Positions 1-8,693 are shown, numbered from the stretch's first letter. The stretch is DNA of 37,011 nucleotides from Myxococcota bacterium (GCA_028278345.1 JANQEL010000252.1:1-37011), one strand, 5' to 3'. Program-made: numbers and translations. Notes: generated from the sequence alone by a model not told the origin.

Positions 1-162
1 CACAACCTCGACGTCATCAAGTGCGCCGACCACGTGATCGATCTCGGCCCGGAAGGTGGCGATGCCGGTGGCGAGATCACGGCCGAGGGCACGCCCGAAG
101 CCGTGGCGCGAGTCGCGCGAAGCCACACCGGACGCGCGCTCGCCGAAGTGCTTACTCGCTAG
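1..162 (+). CDS. uvrA: UvrA C-terminus (partial)
   Basis: This is the last 53 codons of excinuclease ABC subunit A, the ATPase that recognises DNA lesions in nucleotide excision repair together with UvrB. The frame is open from base 1 to a TAG stop. The visible stretch HNLDVIKCADHVIDLGPEGG followed by GGEI is the highly conserved segment after the second ATP-binding cassette, and the tail (TPEAVA, TGRALAEVL) is also typical. The start and both ATPase cassettes lie outside the window. Its 3' end overlaps the convergent SGNH gene by 11 bp, so there is no room for a conventional terminator between them. Confidence 0.93.
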   Translation, partial: HNLDVIKCADHVIDLGPEGGDAGGEITAEGTPEAVARVARSHTGRALAEVLTR

Positions 163-1441
163 TTCGCGCCGTATTCATCAGCGTGCGACGTTCGAGCCAG
201 TCGATCACAACTTGCGCGGTCTTCTGTGCACCCGACGCATCGAAGTGACCATCGTGCGCAAAGTAATCCTCGGTGTCGTAGTTCTCGTAGGCGTCGAGGA
301 CGGCGATGTCGAGGGCGCGGAGCCGTTCGATGTAGCGGTCGACGAGGTCGTAGCGCTCGCCCTCGCTCGTCTCGGCCATGGACGGTATCGGCACCACAGC
401 GAAGTCGAGGCCCTTCTCCTGGGCGAGTTCGTGCATCACCTGGGTGTGGGCGATCACGATCTCGAGGTTCTCTTCGCGATAGCCCATCGGGCCAGAGTCG
501 TCGGTGGGTAGTTCCTGAAAGCCCACGGCCGCCGGCGCGCGGCTCGCCACGTTGACCGCGCGGAGGAGATGCCGCAACCGCAGCACGTCGAGCCACAGCG
601 GCGGGGCCTCGAGGCCACGCGCCACCCGGGCATCGAGTTCCTCTTCGCTGAGCTGATTCCCCTGGGCGTCCTCGCCCGTGACGAGGAAGCCCTTCCACAC
701 GCGGTTGCGCTGGGTCGCAAGCCCGTCGTTGCGCAGATCGTTGGGGTAGAAGAAGTAGATCGCGGACTTCGCCGGGATCTCGTTGCGCGCCAGAGTGACG
801 GCCGCCGCTTCGGCGCCGTAACCCGGGACGCCCAGGTTGTACGCATCGAAGCGCTGCCCCGAGAAGACCTCGACGGCGCGGTCGATGGTCTCGTCGTCGT
901 CGAGCAGCTCGCCGAAGGTCATCGAATCGCCGAGCAGCAGCACGCGGTTCTCGCCACTGCCCGAAGGCATGGCGTCGCGGTGGCCGAGTTCATTGGTGGT
1001 GTAGCTCGCGCTGCCGATCACGCGGTCGCGGTAGACCATCGAGGCATTCGGGGCGAGGCGGAAACCGAGTTCGTCATCGCTCGCGTAGAAGCCGCGCAGC
1101 GGGGGTGGGCGCACCGCGCTGTCCAGGGCGAAGAGGACCAGTACGTCGACGACGACCAACATGACGCCCGAAGCGGCGAGCAACACCACCACCTTGCCCG
1201 TCATGCTTCCTTGCGGATCGAGGCGGGCGAGGGAGCCCAGCAAGAGCGTTACGCCGATGCCCGCAATCTCCACCGCACCGAAGCCCGTCACAAAGCCGTG
1301 TACGGCGAGGGCGAGGGCCACCACCATGCTCACGGACATCACCAGCGAATTGAATCGACCTCTCATCGCGCGCAAACGCACGCGCGAAGGTGCGGTCGAC
1401 CCGGATTCCGGGCTGGTGGAAATAGAAGTAGAAGCGGACAT
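152..1441 (-). CDS. Membrane-anchored SGNH/GDSL-like hydrolase
   Basis: A 429-residue protein with hydrophobic segments at about residues 32-50, 58-72 and 83-106, then a large soluble domain. That domain carries SGNH landmarks: GDSMTFGE (block I, catalytic Ser near 173), NLGVPGYG (near 202-209), YPND (near 233-235) and DGHFDASG near the C-terminus (Asp and His about 397 and 399). SGNH enzymes are esterases or acyltransferases. Membrane-anchored versions often act on acylated cell-envelope polysaccharides, but the substrate here is unknown. I chose the ATG at 1441. An in-frame TTG at 1495 would add 18 residues and an ATG at 1366 would shorten it; none has a clear Shine-Dalgarno (SD) sequence. 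It converges with uvrA and is divergent from the CPBP gene. The family call is good; the specific reaction is not determined. Confidence 0.8.
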   Translation of the reverse strand: MSASTSISTSPESGSTAPSRVRLRAMRGRFNSLVMSVSMVVALALAVHGFVTGFGAVEIAGIGVTLLLGSLARLDPQGSMTGKVVVLLAASGVMLVVVDVLVLFALDSAVRPPPLRGFYASDDELGFRLAPNASMVYRDRVIGSASYTTNELGHRDAMPSGSGENRVLLLGDSMTFGELLDDDETIDRAVEVFSGQRFDAYNLGVPGYGAEAAAVTLARNEIPAKSAIYFFYPNDLRNDGLATQRNRVWKGFLVTGEDAQGNQLSEEELDARVARGLEAPPLWLDVLRLRHLLRAVNVASRAPAAVGFQELPTDDSGPMGYREENLEIVIAHTQVMHELAQEKGLDFAVVPIPSMAETSEGERYDLVDRYIERLRALDIAVLDAYENYDTEDYFAHDGHFDASGAQKTAQVVIDWLERRTLMNTARTSE

Positions 1442-1746
1442 CGCGATTGCCAGCGCAACATGGGCGAGATGATTGTTCGACCCCGCGCAATGCAATCATG
1501 ACCCTTCTCATGGTCGATGTCGCGCCTCTTCGAGGTGTAACGCTGTGTTAATGTCGTGCCCCGCCACGCGGGGGGGGGGTGGCGTGGGGGAGCCTGGAGA
1601 GAGGCGAGCGCGACAACGCAGCCGGCCAATCGTGCACGAACTCGCGCGGACGATGCGCGGTCAATGTGCAGGTAGGCAGTACAACCGCTCGCACCGCACA
1701 CTGAAAAACCGTTTCACACCAGACGCCGGCGAGCCCGGACCGAGCG
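1442..1746. other. Divergent intergenic region with G10 tract
   Basis: This 305-bp gap separates the divergent SGNH and CPBP genes. No coding frame is convincing. It holds a run of ten G (1570-1579) flanked by overlapping inverted repeats: CGCCAC at 1562-1567 with GTGGCG at 1579-1584, or CCACGC at 1564-1569 with GCGTGG at 1582-1587. Promoters for both genes must lie here, but I cannot assign -35/-10 elements with confidence. Confidence 0.5.
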
Positions 1747-2646
1747 ATGAACGAAAACGAAACCCGCTACAAGCCCCACATGCCGCCAGGCCACTCGAGC
1801 CAGCTGGAACGGCATTTTCCAGGCCCATTGGCCGCGCTGGGCATCACTTTCGGTGCCGTCTTCGCGGCGGGCGTGGTGGCCGGGCTGTTCGGGCCCACGA
1901 TCAACTTCGGAGCGATCGGGGTCGGGCAGGTGGTCGGCTTCGGCCTGGTGGCGATCTTCGCCACCCAGCACATCGCCGAGCCCCAGGGCGAGCGTCTCGG
2001 GCTGCGGGGCTTCGAGCAGAACATGATCCCGGTGCTGCTGCTCCTGCTGCCCTCGGTAGTGTTGCTCTCCGAGGTCGACAACGTGCTGCGCGACTGGTTT
2101 CCCCCGGCGCCCACGGAGCCCGGCGCAGAAGCGGCCGAGAGCCCGTTCTTCGACGCCACCCTGTACGGGGAGATCCAGCGCTTCATCGTGATCGTCGGCC
2201 TCGCCCCGGTGATGGAAGAGTGGCTGTTTCGCGGTGTGATCCAGCAGGGCTTGATGGGCAACCTCGGGCGCTGGCGTGGGATCATCCTGACGGCCTTCCT
2301 GTTCGCCATCTGCCGCATCGTTCCCGGGCTCCCGCCGAGCACGCTGCTCTCCTTCCTGCTCGTTTCGTTTGCCATGGGGCTGCTGCTCGGCTGCGTGCGG
2401 GTCGCGACGGGATCGCTGCTCGCCGCCATCCTGCTCCACACCGGCTTCAATCTGATCGGGTGGGCTTCGGCCTTCTATGCAGACGCGTATCCGATCGAGG
2501 GCTTCAACGTCCCCGACAGCCACACCTCGGTACAGGTCCTGCTGCCCTGCCTGATTGCGGTCGGCTTCGCGGTTCACGCGCTGGCGAACGCGTTCAAGAA
2601 CGCCCCCGACGACCCGCCGCTCCACGGCGCCAAGACCGACGATTGA
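1747..2646 (+). CDS. CPBP-family intramembrane protein, motif-2 His replaced
   Basis: A 299-residue multi-spanning protein of the CPBP (CAAX prenyl protease / bacteriocin-processing, ABI) family. These are intramembrane glutamic-type proteases or their relatives. Motif 1 is present as EEWLFR (Glu157, Glu158, Arg162). Motif 3 is present as HTGFN (His231, Asn235). At the motif-2 position, where FxxxH is expected, the sequence reads FAICR, with Arg190 encoded by CGC at 2314-2316, one base from the His codon CAC. Hydrophobic helices lie at about 28-50, 58-73, 93-108, 143-155, 177-190, 200-217, 220-235 and 263-282. The ATG at 1747 has only a weak SD sequence. The unknown gene downstream begins 14 bp after the stop, suggesting one transcript. 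Activity is uncertain because of the motif-2 change. Confidence 0.82.
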   Translation: MNENETRYKPHMPPGHSSQLERHFPGPLAALGITFGAVFAAGVVAGLFGPTINFGAIGVGQVVGFGLVAIFATQHIAEPQGERLGLRGFEQNMIPVLLLLLPSVVLLSEVDNVLRDWFPPAPTEPGAEAAESPFFDATLYGEIQRFIVIVGLAPVMEEWLFRGVIQQGLMGNLGRWRGIILTAFLFAICRIVPGLPPSTLLSFLLVSFAMGLLLGCVRVATGSLLAAILLHTGFNLIGWASAFYADAYPIEGFNVPDSHTSVQVLLPCLIAVGFAVHALANAFKNAPDDPPLHGAKTDD

Positions 2647-2660
2647 CGGACGGGCCGCCC

Positions 2661-3413
2661 ATGTCGAAGCGCAGAGGGTGGTGGATCGTCGTGATCGGGG
2701 TCGTCGTGCTCGCGGCCCTCTGGTTCGTTCTGTCGGCCGGCGAGGACGACGGCGGAGAGCGACCCGAACGCGGGCAGGCGTCGACGAGCGTCGACCCGGC
2801 GAAGCAAGACCGTCGACCCGAGCGCGAAACGGCGCCGCCGTCGAGCGGAACCGAACAGGTCGACTCCGCTGCCGACGCTGCGGGTCGGGCGGCGGCCGAC
2901 ACCCTCGCGCGTCTTCCCTTCTTCGATCGCGAGAGTGAGCGCGCATTTCGCTGGGCGCAGGTGGATCTCGACGCGGTGCGCGCCGCCATGCCCGACAACG
3001 CCTTCTGGACCCTGGGCGCGCCGACCAACGATCCGGCCGTGCTCGAAGAGAGGGCCGAACGCGAAGCCCGCATGAACGACGCATGGGGACAGGTGCTCTC
3101 GGGCAATGCGAGCGCGGCCGACATCCAGGCCTACTACGCAGAGCGACACCGTGTCTCGTCCGACTACGTCGAGTTCGCCGACCACCTGCTCGCGCACTAT
3201 CGCGACGTGCTTCCCGAGAGCGACGTCGGCCTGCTCGAGTTCTCCTCGCAGATGCACCGCGCGCGCCTGCAACAGATGCCGCGCAAACTGATGGAAGCCC
3301 TCGAACGCAAAGAGAAGCAGGACCAGTTGCGCGAGGCCTGGCTCGCCGACGAAGCGGCCTTCGAGGAATCGCTTCGCGATGACGCCGGCCTTCCCCCGGA
3401 GACTGAAGAGTGA
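2661..3413 (+). CDS. Hypothetical anchored periplasmic protein
   Basis: A 250-residue protein not recognised as a known family. It begins with MSKRRGWW and one hydrophobic segment (about residues 8-25), giving a type II membrane anchor or uncleaved signal. An acidic, Pro/Ser/Thr-rich low-complexity linker follows (about 28-75). The rest is a charged, predominantly helical domain (about 80-250) rich in Glu, Arg and Ala. The ATG at 2661 lies 14 bp after the CPBP stop, so the two genes are probably cotranscribed. Codon use matches the neighbours. No catalytic motif is visible. The layout resembles that of periplasmic chaperones or scaffolds, but that is only an impression. Confidence 0.7.
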   Translation: MSKRRGWWIVVIGVVVLAALWFVLSAGEDDGGERPERGQASTSVDPAKQDRRPERETAPPSSGTEQVDSAADAAGRAAADTLARLPFFDRESERAFRWAQVDLDAVRAAMPDNAFWTLGAPTNDPAVLEERAEREARMNDAWGQVLSGNASAADIQAYYAERHRVSSDYVEFADHLLAHYRDVLPESDVGLLEFSSQMHRARLQQMPRKLMEALERKEKQDQLREAWLADEAAFEESLRDDAGLPPETEE

Positions 3414-3630
3414 CTTCGAGTCTGACTTCGGCGAGTCGACAACCGTTTTCTGGAACGAAACGCCGGCGTTCACCTCGACGCCCGGCTGTGTACCGGGCCT
3501 GCGAATTTCGAAATGACCGGGAGTTTTTCGGTTGAAGTGATTTCTCGCCGCATGTTATTCGGAGGCGAACGATCGATCACCGGTCGGTCGGTTCGAACCT
3601 TCGACACGAATGAACGGGGAGGATTCTGGG

Positions 3631-4965
3631 ATGAACCGTTTCGAAAGCTTTCGTTGGGCGCGCGGCGCGTGCCTCGCGCTGGGTACGAGCCTGGTGTTGC
3701 TCGTGGGCGCCGCTCCACAGGTCGCAGCCATCGGCATCGAGGACATCGTCGACGGCGGTAACGATTACGCGTGGGATCGCATCGAGATCGCAGGCACCCA
3801 GTGCAGCGATGGCTCCCAGTACAAGTTCTGGGTGTACGACTCACCTTCGAGCACCAACCTGCTGATCATGTACGAAGGCGGGGGCGCCTGCTGGGATTAC
3901 GAAACCTGCAGCGGCCAGGCGGGCGTGCTCGGGGCCGCGAACCCGAACGGTCTGCCCGACAGCTACATCGACGACTTCAAGGCGCAGTACGTGTCGCCGC
4001 TGGTGAACGGGGCCGACCCCGGCATCCCGTTCCGCCCCATCAACCCGATCGTGACCAACGGTTGGGACGTCGTCTACATGCCGTACTGCACGGGCGATAC
4101 CCACGTGGGCAACAACGTCGTGACCTACCACGATCCGAGCGGGCAGAACCCGCCGATCGTCTTCCGCCACGTCGGCTACAACAACACCCTCGAGGCCCTC
4201 GATTATCTCGCCGGGCGCTTTCCCAACATCAACAAGCTCCTCGTCACGGGCTTCAGCGCGGGTGGTGTCGCCACGGCGGCCACCTACTACGAAGCGCGGA
4301 GAACGCTGAACCCGAACAAGGGCTACATGCTCAACGACTCGGGGCCGATCTTCATCGCGCCGAGCGCGGGCTACAACTCGCACCCGCTGCATTCGCTGAT
4401 CGCGACGCAGTGGGATCTGCAATCCCTCTACAGCGAGCTGCCCGCGACCTTCGACCCGAGTGATTTCGGCAGCATCAACGCCATGGTGGCGGTCGAGTAT
4501 CCGAACGATCAGCTCGCCTATACGGGCTACTCGAGCGATTACAACTTCTCGCGCTTCTCCTACGAACGCTTCTATCCCGGCATCGATCAGGCGGGCATCC
4601 TGGCGAAATGGCGAGAAGACCAGGCGGATCTGATCGACGAACTCGGCAACTACGCGAACTTCAGCTGGCACGTTCCGTGGCATCGCCCGATCAATGACAG
4701 CCACTGCTCTTCGATCATCACCTTCATCGGCAGCCACGCCTGCAAGAAGATCCGCAAGAAGAAGTGGTGGGAGTTCTGGGAGTGGCCGTGGAGCCAGAGC
4801 TGGAAGTGCACGAAGGGCTGGACACCCTTCGAAGACTTCCTCGACAAGTGGGTCGACGACGACGACATCAGCCGCATCGTCGAGAAGCAGAACGGCTACA
4901 ACAACGAAGACCCGGGGATGCAGATCGTCGGCCCCCTGATCAACGACGCGCTGTCGGGCAACTGA
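3631..4965 (+). CDS. Secreted pectin-acetylesterase/Notum-like serine hydrolase
   Basis: A 444-residue secreted alpha/beta-hydrolase of the pectinacetylesterase/Notum family, whose members remove acyl groups from polysaccharides or, in animals, the lipid from Wnt. The N-terminus is a signal peptide (basic MNRFESFRWARG, hydrophobic core 13-26, likely cleavage near APQVAA). Visible landmarks are EGGGACW (82-88, oxyanion loop with the conserved Trp), GFSAGG (207-212, nucleophile Ser209), LNDSG (about 234-238) and NDSH (355-358, candidate catalytic His358). Many cysteines fit an exported, disulfide-bonded protein. I chose ATG 3631 because GGGGAGGA lies 7 nt upstream, rather than the in-frame ATG at 3610. 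Residues 372-393 form an unusual Lys/Trp-rich segment (RKKKWWEFWEW). The substrate is not deducible. Confidence 0.83.
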   Translation: MNRFESFRWARGACLALGTSLVLLVGAAPQVAAIGIEDIVDGGNDYAWDRIEIAGTQCSDGSQYKFWVYDSPSSTNLLIMYEGGGACWDYETCSGQAGVLGAANPNGLPDSYIDDFKAQYVSPLVNGADPGIPFRPINPIVTNGWDVVYMPYCTGDTHVGNNVVTYHDPSGQNPPIVFRHVGYNNTLEALDYLAGRFPNINKLLVTGFSAGGVATAATYYEARRTLNPNKGYMLNDSGPIFIAPSAGYNSHPLHSLIATQWDLQSLYSELPATFDPSDFGSINAMVAVEYPNDQLAYTGYSSDYNFSRFSYERFYPGIDQAGILAKWREDQADLIDELGNYANFSWHVPWHRPINDSHCSSIITFIGSHACKKIRKKKWWEFWEWPWSQSWKCTKGWTPFEDFLDKWVDDDDISRIVEKQNGYNNEDPGMQIVGPLINDALSGN

Positions 4966-4992
4966 TCGCGCGAGCCGCAGTGTGACGTCGAG

Positions 4993-5034
4993 CGGGCGGG
5001 AGGGCGTTGGCTCCCCGCCCGTTCTACGTTTTGG
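4993..5034 (+). terminator. Hairpin with weak T tail after hydrolase gene
   Basis: CGGGCGGG (4993-5000) pairs with CCCGCCCG (5014-5021) in an 8-bp G/C stem, followed by a T-rich but interrupted tail running to about 5032. It sits between the hydrolase stop (4965) and the ankyrin gene start (5035). It is a plausible intrinsic terminator for the hydrolase, but the imperfect U-tract lowers confidence. Confidence 0.45.
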
Positions 5035-5757
5035 ATGATGTCGATGGCCAGAACGATGATCGGGTTCACGGCGCTCTGCGCGATGGGGCTTGCCGCGACG
5101 AACGCGCCAGCCAGCCAGCCCGCGGGCGAGGCGCCGGGTGAGCGAAATCTCATCATGGGGACGGGGGAGCCGCGCGACCCGCAACCCTTTACCCGCGAGC
5201 AGCGCCTGCTCGACGCCGTGCGCCGCGGCGATCGCGCCACCGTCGAGCGCGCCCTCGAGCTCGGCGTTTCAGTCGAAGCGGCCGACGACCTCCAGCGCTC
5301 GGCCCTGCTGCTCGCGGCGCGCGATGCCCAGGATGCCGATCTGGTGCGCTTCCTCCACGAGCGCGGCGGCGTGATCGATCGCGCCGATCGCAGCGGTCGC
5401 AGCCCGCTCAGCTACGCCGCGAGTTCGGGTCAGCTCGGGCTCGTGGAGTACCTCGCCGAGAACGGCGCCGAGATCGATCGCGCGGATCGCCGCGGGCGAT
5501 CACCGCTCTTCCACGCCGTGATGGGCGACCGCGCAGAGATCGTGAGCTGGTTGCTCGATCGCGGTGCGGAGATCGATCGACGCGATCGCTACGGCGATAC
5601 CGCGCTCATCATGGCCTGCTCGAAAGGTCACGGCGAGATCGCGTGGCTGCTCGTCGCGCGCGGCGCAGATCGCTCCCTGCGCAACGACCAGGGCCGCAGC
5701 GCGGGGGATCGCGCAGCGCCCGGGCTCGATGTGTGTCGCGAGATCGCGCCGAGTTGA
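5035..5757 (+). CDS. Exported ankyrin-repeat protein
   Basis: A 240-residue protein with a signal-like N-terminus (hydrophobic about residues 7-22, then TNAPASQPA) and about five ankyrin repeats from residue 54 onward. Repeat hallmarks are visible: RSALLLAARD (88-97), GRSPLSYAASSGQLGLVEYLAENGA (121-145), GRSPLFHAVMGDRAEIVSWLLDRGA (154-178) and GDTALIMACSKGHGEIAWLLVARGA (187-211). Such domains mediate protein-protein contacts; no enzymatic motif is present. ATGs at 5035, 5038 and 5044 are possible starts with little SD support. The stop overlaps the start of lnt in a TTGA arrangement, so translation of the two genes is probably coupled. A link to lipoprotein maturation is suggested only by this coupling. 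Confidence 0.82.
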   Translation: MMSMARTMIGFTALCAMGLAATNAPASQPAGEAPGERNLIMGTGEPRDPQPFTREQRLLDAVRRGDRATVERALELGVSVEAADDLQRSALLLAARDAQDADLVRFLHERGGVIDRADRSGRSPLSYAASSGQLGLVEYLAENGAEIDRADRRGRSPLFHAVMGDRAEIVSWLLDRGAEIDRRDRYGDTALIMACSKGHGEIAWLLVARGADRSLRNDQGRSAGDRAAPGLDVCREIAPS

Positions 5758-7292
5758 AGCGCCGGCTCGGCGCGCTGCTCGCTTCGGCGCTCGGCGGCGC
5801 GCTCTACTTCCTCGGTTATCTCGGCTTCGGCTGGTGGCCCCTGCTCGGCTTCTTCCTGCTTCCGCTGTGGTGGGCGCTCGAATCCACTCGACGGCTTCCC
5901 CGGGCCGTGGCGTGCGGCTTCGTCTTCGGCGGGGTCGCCTTCCTCGGTGGCCACGACTGGTTGCTTCGCCTGGTCGACGTCTTCCTCGCCGGCGATCGCG
6001 CAACGGGGTGGGGGCTCTTCGGTGGCTACGGCCTCTGGTTCGCCGCGGGGTACGCGCTCTACGGGGGGGTCTACCGCGCACTCCGCAATGCGGGCATTGG
6101 CTTCGCGACGGCGGCCATCGCACCCTGGCTCGTTCTCGAATGGCTGCATCCTCTGCTCTTTCCCGTTCATGCCGGGGCAGGGCTGATCGACCTCTGGCCG
6201 CTCGTGCAGATCGCCGATCTCGGCGGACCGCTCGTGCTGAGTCTGCAGCTGCTGCTCGTCAACGCCGCGTTGTTCCGCGTCGTCGAAGCACGGAGGGATG
6301 GAGACGCAAAGTGGCGCGTCATCGTGGCTGCGGCGATCGCGATGCTGGTTGGCTCCGCGGTCCATGGCGGCATTCGCGAGCGGCAGTACGACGCGCACTC
6401 GAGTGATGCTGCGCTGCGCATCGGGCTCGTCCAGGCCAACCTCGGAACCCTCGAGAAGCGCAGGCAGGCCGCGGCCGGGCACCGTGCCCATCTCGAGTTG
6501 AGTCGGGAACTCGTCGAGCGGGATCCCGAACTCGACCTCCTGATCTGGCCCGAGACCGCGTACGCGCGCGCGATCGCGGGGCCCCTGCCGGTATCGGGCG
6601 CGTTGATCCGACGGGATCTCCGCGTACCGCTCCTCTTCGGTGCGCCGTTGATCGACCCGGGGAGCGGCGACCGCGCGCAGAGCAACTCCGCCTTTCTGCT
6701 CGACCGCGACGGGACCATCGCCTCCGCGTATCGCAAGAACCTCCTGATCCCACTCGCCGAGTCGATCCCCTTCGCGCGTGGGCTACCGCATCTCGAAGCC
6801 GCCCTGCCGCACGCGCAATCCTTCGCAGCGTCGGAGACGAAGAACGCACTCGTGCTCGACGACGTCCGGATCGCCGTGCCGATCTGCTACGAAGCCGTGC
6901 GTCCCGCATTCGTACGCGAACTCGTGAACGAAAGCCGCGCCCAACTGATCGTCACCCTCGCGAACGACGCCTGGTTCGGCGACTCACGCGAACCGCGGCT
7001 CCACCTCGGCCTCGCGCGCCTGCGTGCGATCGAACATCGACGCCATCTCGTTCGCGCGACCAACAGCGGCATCAGCGCCTTCGTCGATCCCCTGGGTCGC
7101 ATCGAACACGCCACCGGCGTCCTCGAACGCGCAACCCTCGAGGGCCAGGCGCGCCCCGAGACACAGACCACCCTCTTTGCTTCGCTCGGCCATTGGCCAG
7201 GGCCCGCAGCGCTCACCTGGTTGGTCACTGCCGCGATCGCGAACGCGATGCGCGTTCGTTCAGCTCGCGCTCGAGGCAGAGTCGATCGGTAG
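5754..7292 (+). CDS. lnt: Apolipoprotein N-acyltransferase
   Basis: Lnt transfers an acyl chain from a phospholipid to the N-terminal cysteine of apolipoproteins at the periplasmic face of the inner membrane, the last step of lipoprotein maturation in Gram-negatives. The 512-residue protein has an N-terminal membrane domain of several helices (about 5-205), a C-terminal nitrilase-type domain (about 220-480) and a final hydrophobic helix (484-500). The catalytic triad is visible: Glu267 in WPETA, Lys328 in YRKNL and Cys378 in ICYE. The spacing and even the Glu number match the E. coli enzyme. The start is TTG 5754, overlapping the ankyrin stop (TTGA). Upstream in-frame starts inside the ankyrin gene would give a non-homologous Arg-rich extension. 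The 3' end overlaps the convergent kinase gene by 33 bp. Confidence 0.94.
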   Translation: MKRRLGALLASALGGALYFLGYLGFGWWPLLGFFLLPLWWALESTRRLPRAVACGFVFGGVAFLGGHDWLLRLVDVFLAGDRATGWGLFGGYGLWFAAGYALYGGVYRALRNAGIGFATAAIAPWLVLEWLHPLLFPVHAGAGLIDLWPLVQIADLGGPLVLSLQLLLVNAALFRVVEARRDGDAKWRVIVAAAIAMLVGSAVHGGIRERQYDAHSSDAALRIGLVQANLGTLEKRRQAAAGHRAHLELSRELVERDPELDLLIWPETAYARAIAGPLPVSGALIRRDLRVPLLFGAPLIDPGSGDRAQSNSAFLLDRDGTIASAYRKNLLIPLAESIPFARGLPHLEAALPHAQSFAASETKNALVLDDVRIAVPICYEAVRPAFVRELVNESRAQLIVTLANDAWFGDSREPRLHLGLARLRAIEHRRHLVRATNSGISAFVDPLGRIEHATGVLERATLEGQARPETQTTLFASLGHWPGPAALTWLVTAAIANAMRVRSARARGRVDR

Positions 7293-8543
7293 GTCGACCC
7301 GGATCGAACAGCCGGTCGGGCGGTCTTCGATTTCGATCTCGCCCCGGTGTTCCTGCACGATGCCGTGGCAGATGCTCAGCCCGAGCCCAGTACCGCCGTC
7401 GTGATGGCGCGTCGAATAGAAGGGGTCGAACACGTAGGGGCGGTTCGCGACCGGTATCCCCTCGCCATCGTCCGCCACCCGCACGCTCACGACACCGTCT
7501 TCGCACTCGGTCTCGATCGTCACCTTGCTCACGTCCCGCGACGCGAGCGCGTTGCGCAGCAGGTTGACGAAGACCTGCACGAGTTCGGTCGCGTTACCGC
7601 TTACCAGGGGAATGGTTTCGGCGAGCGACTCGCTGATGTCGACCGAGCGCGTCGTCGCATCGGTGCGCAGCAGATCCAGCGCCTCGCGCACGCTCCCATT
7701 CACATCGAGGGGGGCTTTCTCCGAGGCTTCCTCGCGCGCGAAGCGCAGCACGTTGCGGATGATCTGCTTGCAGCGGCCGACGTTCTCGAGAATCCGGGCC
7801 GACTCCTCGAGCACCGTCTCGCGCTCATCTGCGCGCGCCCGCAACATCTCGGTTGCGAACTGCACGATCCCGAGCGGGTTGTTGATTTCATGCGCAATGC
7901 CCGAAGCGAGGGTGCCGAGAGAGGCGAGGCGTTCGCTGCGGGCGAGTTGTTCGCGCGAACGCTGGAGTGCCACCGTGCGTTCTTCGACCAGTTCTTCGAG
8001 CTGCGCTTTGTGGCGCAACAGCGAATCGTGGGTGGCCTGTCGATCGAGTTCGGTGACCGCGCGCGAGGCGAAGATCTCGAGCACCATGGTCGCGATGCGT
8101 GCCTTCTCTTCGGAAAGCGGCCTCGTGTCGAACACGTTCAAGACGCCAAGCGCGTGACCCTCGCCGTCGAAGAGCGGCGTGCCCACATAGCACTCGATGG
8201 ACATCTCGCGGAGCAGGTCATCTCGCGGGAAGGCCTCCTGGACGTGGTCGGGGTAGAGACAGGTCTCCTGCGACATGACGTTCTCGCATGGAGTGCCGGC
8301 CAGCTCGTAGCGGATGTTCTCCTGCAGTTCGGGCGACGACCACATCGCGATCGTGTCGATGTGCTCGCCCGTTTCGTCGTCGAGCAAGCCGATCGAAGCG
8401 AACTGGGTATCCAGAGCGCGCGACAGATTCTCGACCAGCTTGGCGAAGAAAACGTCTCCACTCGTCGCGGACGTGCCTTCCATCACCGCACGCAACACCG
8501 TCACGCTATCGAGGGCGCGTTCGCTGGCGGGTGATTGTTGCAA
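7260..8543 (-). CDS. GAF-domain sensor histidine kinase
   Basis: A 427-residue cytoplasmic two-component sensor kinase without transmembrane segments. It has a GAF-type sensor domain (about 12-168, with CYVGTPLFDGEGHALGVLNV in the core), a coiled coil (about 170-208) and the kinase core. The H-box is ASGIAHEINNPL with phosphoacceptor His218. The N-box is VFVNLLRNAL, G1 is DDGEGIP, the F-box is FDPFYSTR and G2 is GTGLGLSI. The layout matches NtrB/AtoS-like kinases. The TTG start at 8543 is supported by GGAGGT 6 nt upstream. No response regulator gene lies next to it, so it is an orphan in this window. Cysteines in the GAF region (such as Cys86 and Cys95) might be sensory, which is speculative. 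Its 3' end overlaps lnt. Confidence 0.93.
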   Translation of the reverse strand: MQQSPASERALDSVTVLRAVMEGTSATSGDVFFAKLVENLSRALDTQFASIGLLDDETGEHIDTIAMWSSPELQENIRYELAGTPCENVMSQETCLYPDHVQEAFPRDDLLREMSIECYVGTPLFDGEGHALGVLNVFDTRPLSEEKARIATMVLEIFASRAVTELDRQATHDSLLRHKAQLEELVEERTVALQRSREQLARSERLASLGTLASGIAHEINNPLGIVQFATEMLRARADERETVLEESARILENVGRCKQIIRNVLRFAREEASEKAPLDVNGSVREALDLLRTDATTRSVDISESLAETIPLVSGNATELVQVFVNLLRNALASRDVSKVTIETECEDGVVSVRVADDGEGIPVANRPYVFDPFYSTRHHDGGTGLGLSICHGIVQEHRGEIEIEDRPTGCSIRVDLPIDSASSAS

Positions 8544-8564
8544 GGCTCGACCTCCGTCGTGAGG

Positions 8565-8693
8565 CTATCCCTTCGTCGGCAGCAGCGCACAGATCGCACC
8601 AACGAATGACTGGACCGCCGGGTTCTCGATGGGAATGCGCTGGATCTCGAATCCGACCTCGGTGTGCTGGATGCGAACACGGGGCTCGTCGCC
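8565..8693 (-). pseudogene. Short coding-like remnant upstream of kinase gene
   Basis: On the minus strand an open stretch of 42 codons reads GDEPRVRIQHTEVGFE, continues with IQRIPIENPAVQS and ends in LLPTKG and a TAG stop, 21 bp before the kinase start. About four fifths of its third positions are G or C, as in the real genes here, and the composition looks like a protein. It has no ATG, GTG or TTG in frame after the preceding TGA at 8694-8696. An ATG (8697-8695) lies one base out of frame at the upstream end, so a single-base frameshift would create an intact 43-residue gene. It may be a frameshifted small gene, a decayed remnant or a sequencing error. The family is not recognised. Confidence 0.3.

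Noticed and set aside
1473..2660. The long upstream part of the frame that contains the 2661-3413 gene
   Set aside because: It overlaps the CPBP gene in another frame and is Arg/Pro-rich. Only the part from ATG 2661 is protein-like.
3459..3498. Palindrome AACGCCGGCGTT and a CCCGG/CCGGG hairpin before the hydrolase gene
   Set aside because: Short G/C palindromes are common at this composition and there is no U-tract. Not enough to call an operator or terminator.
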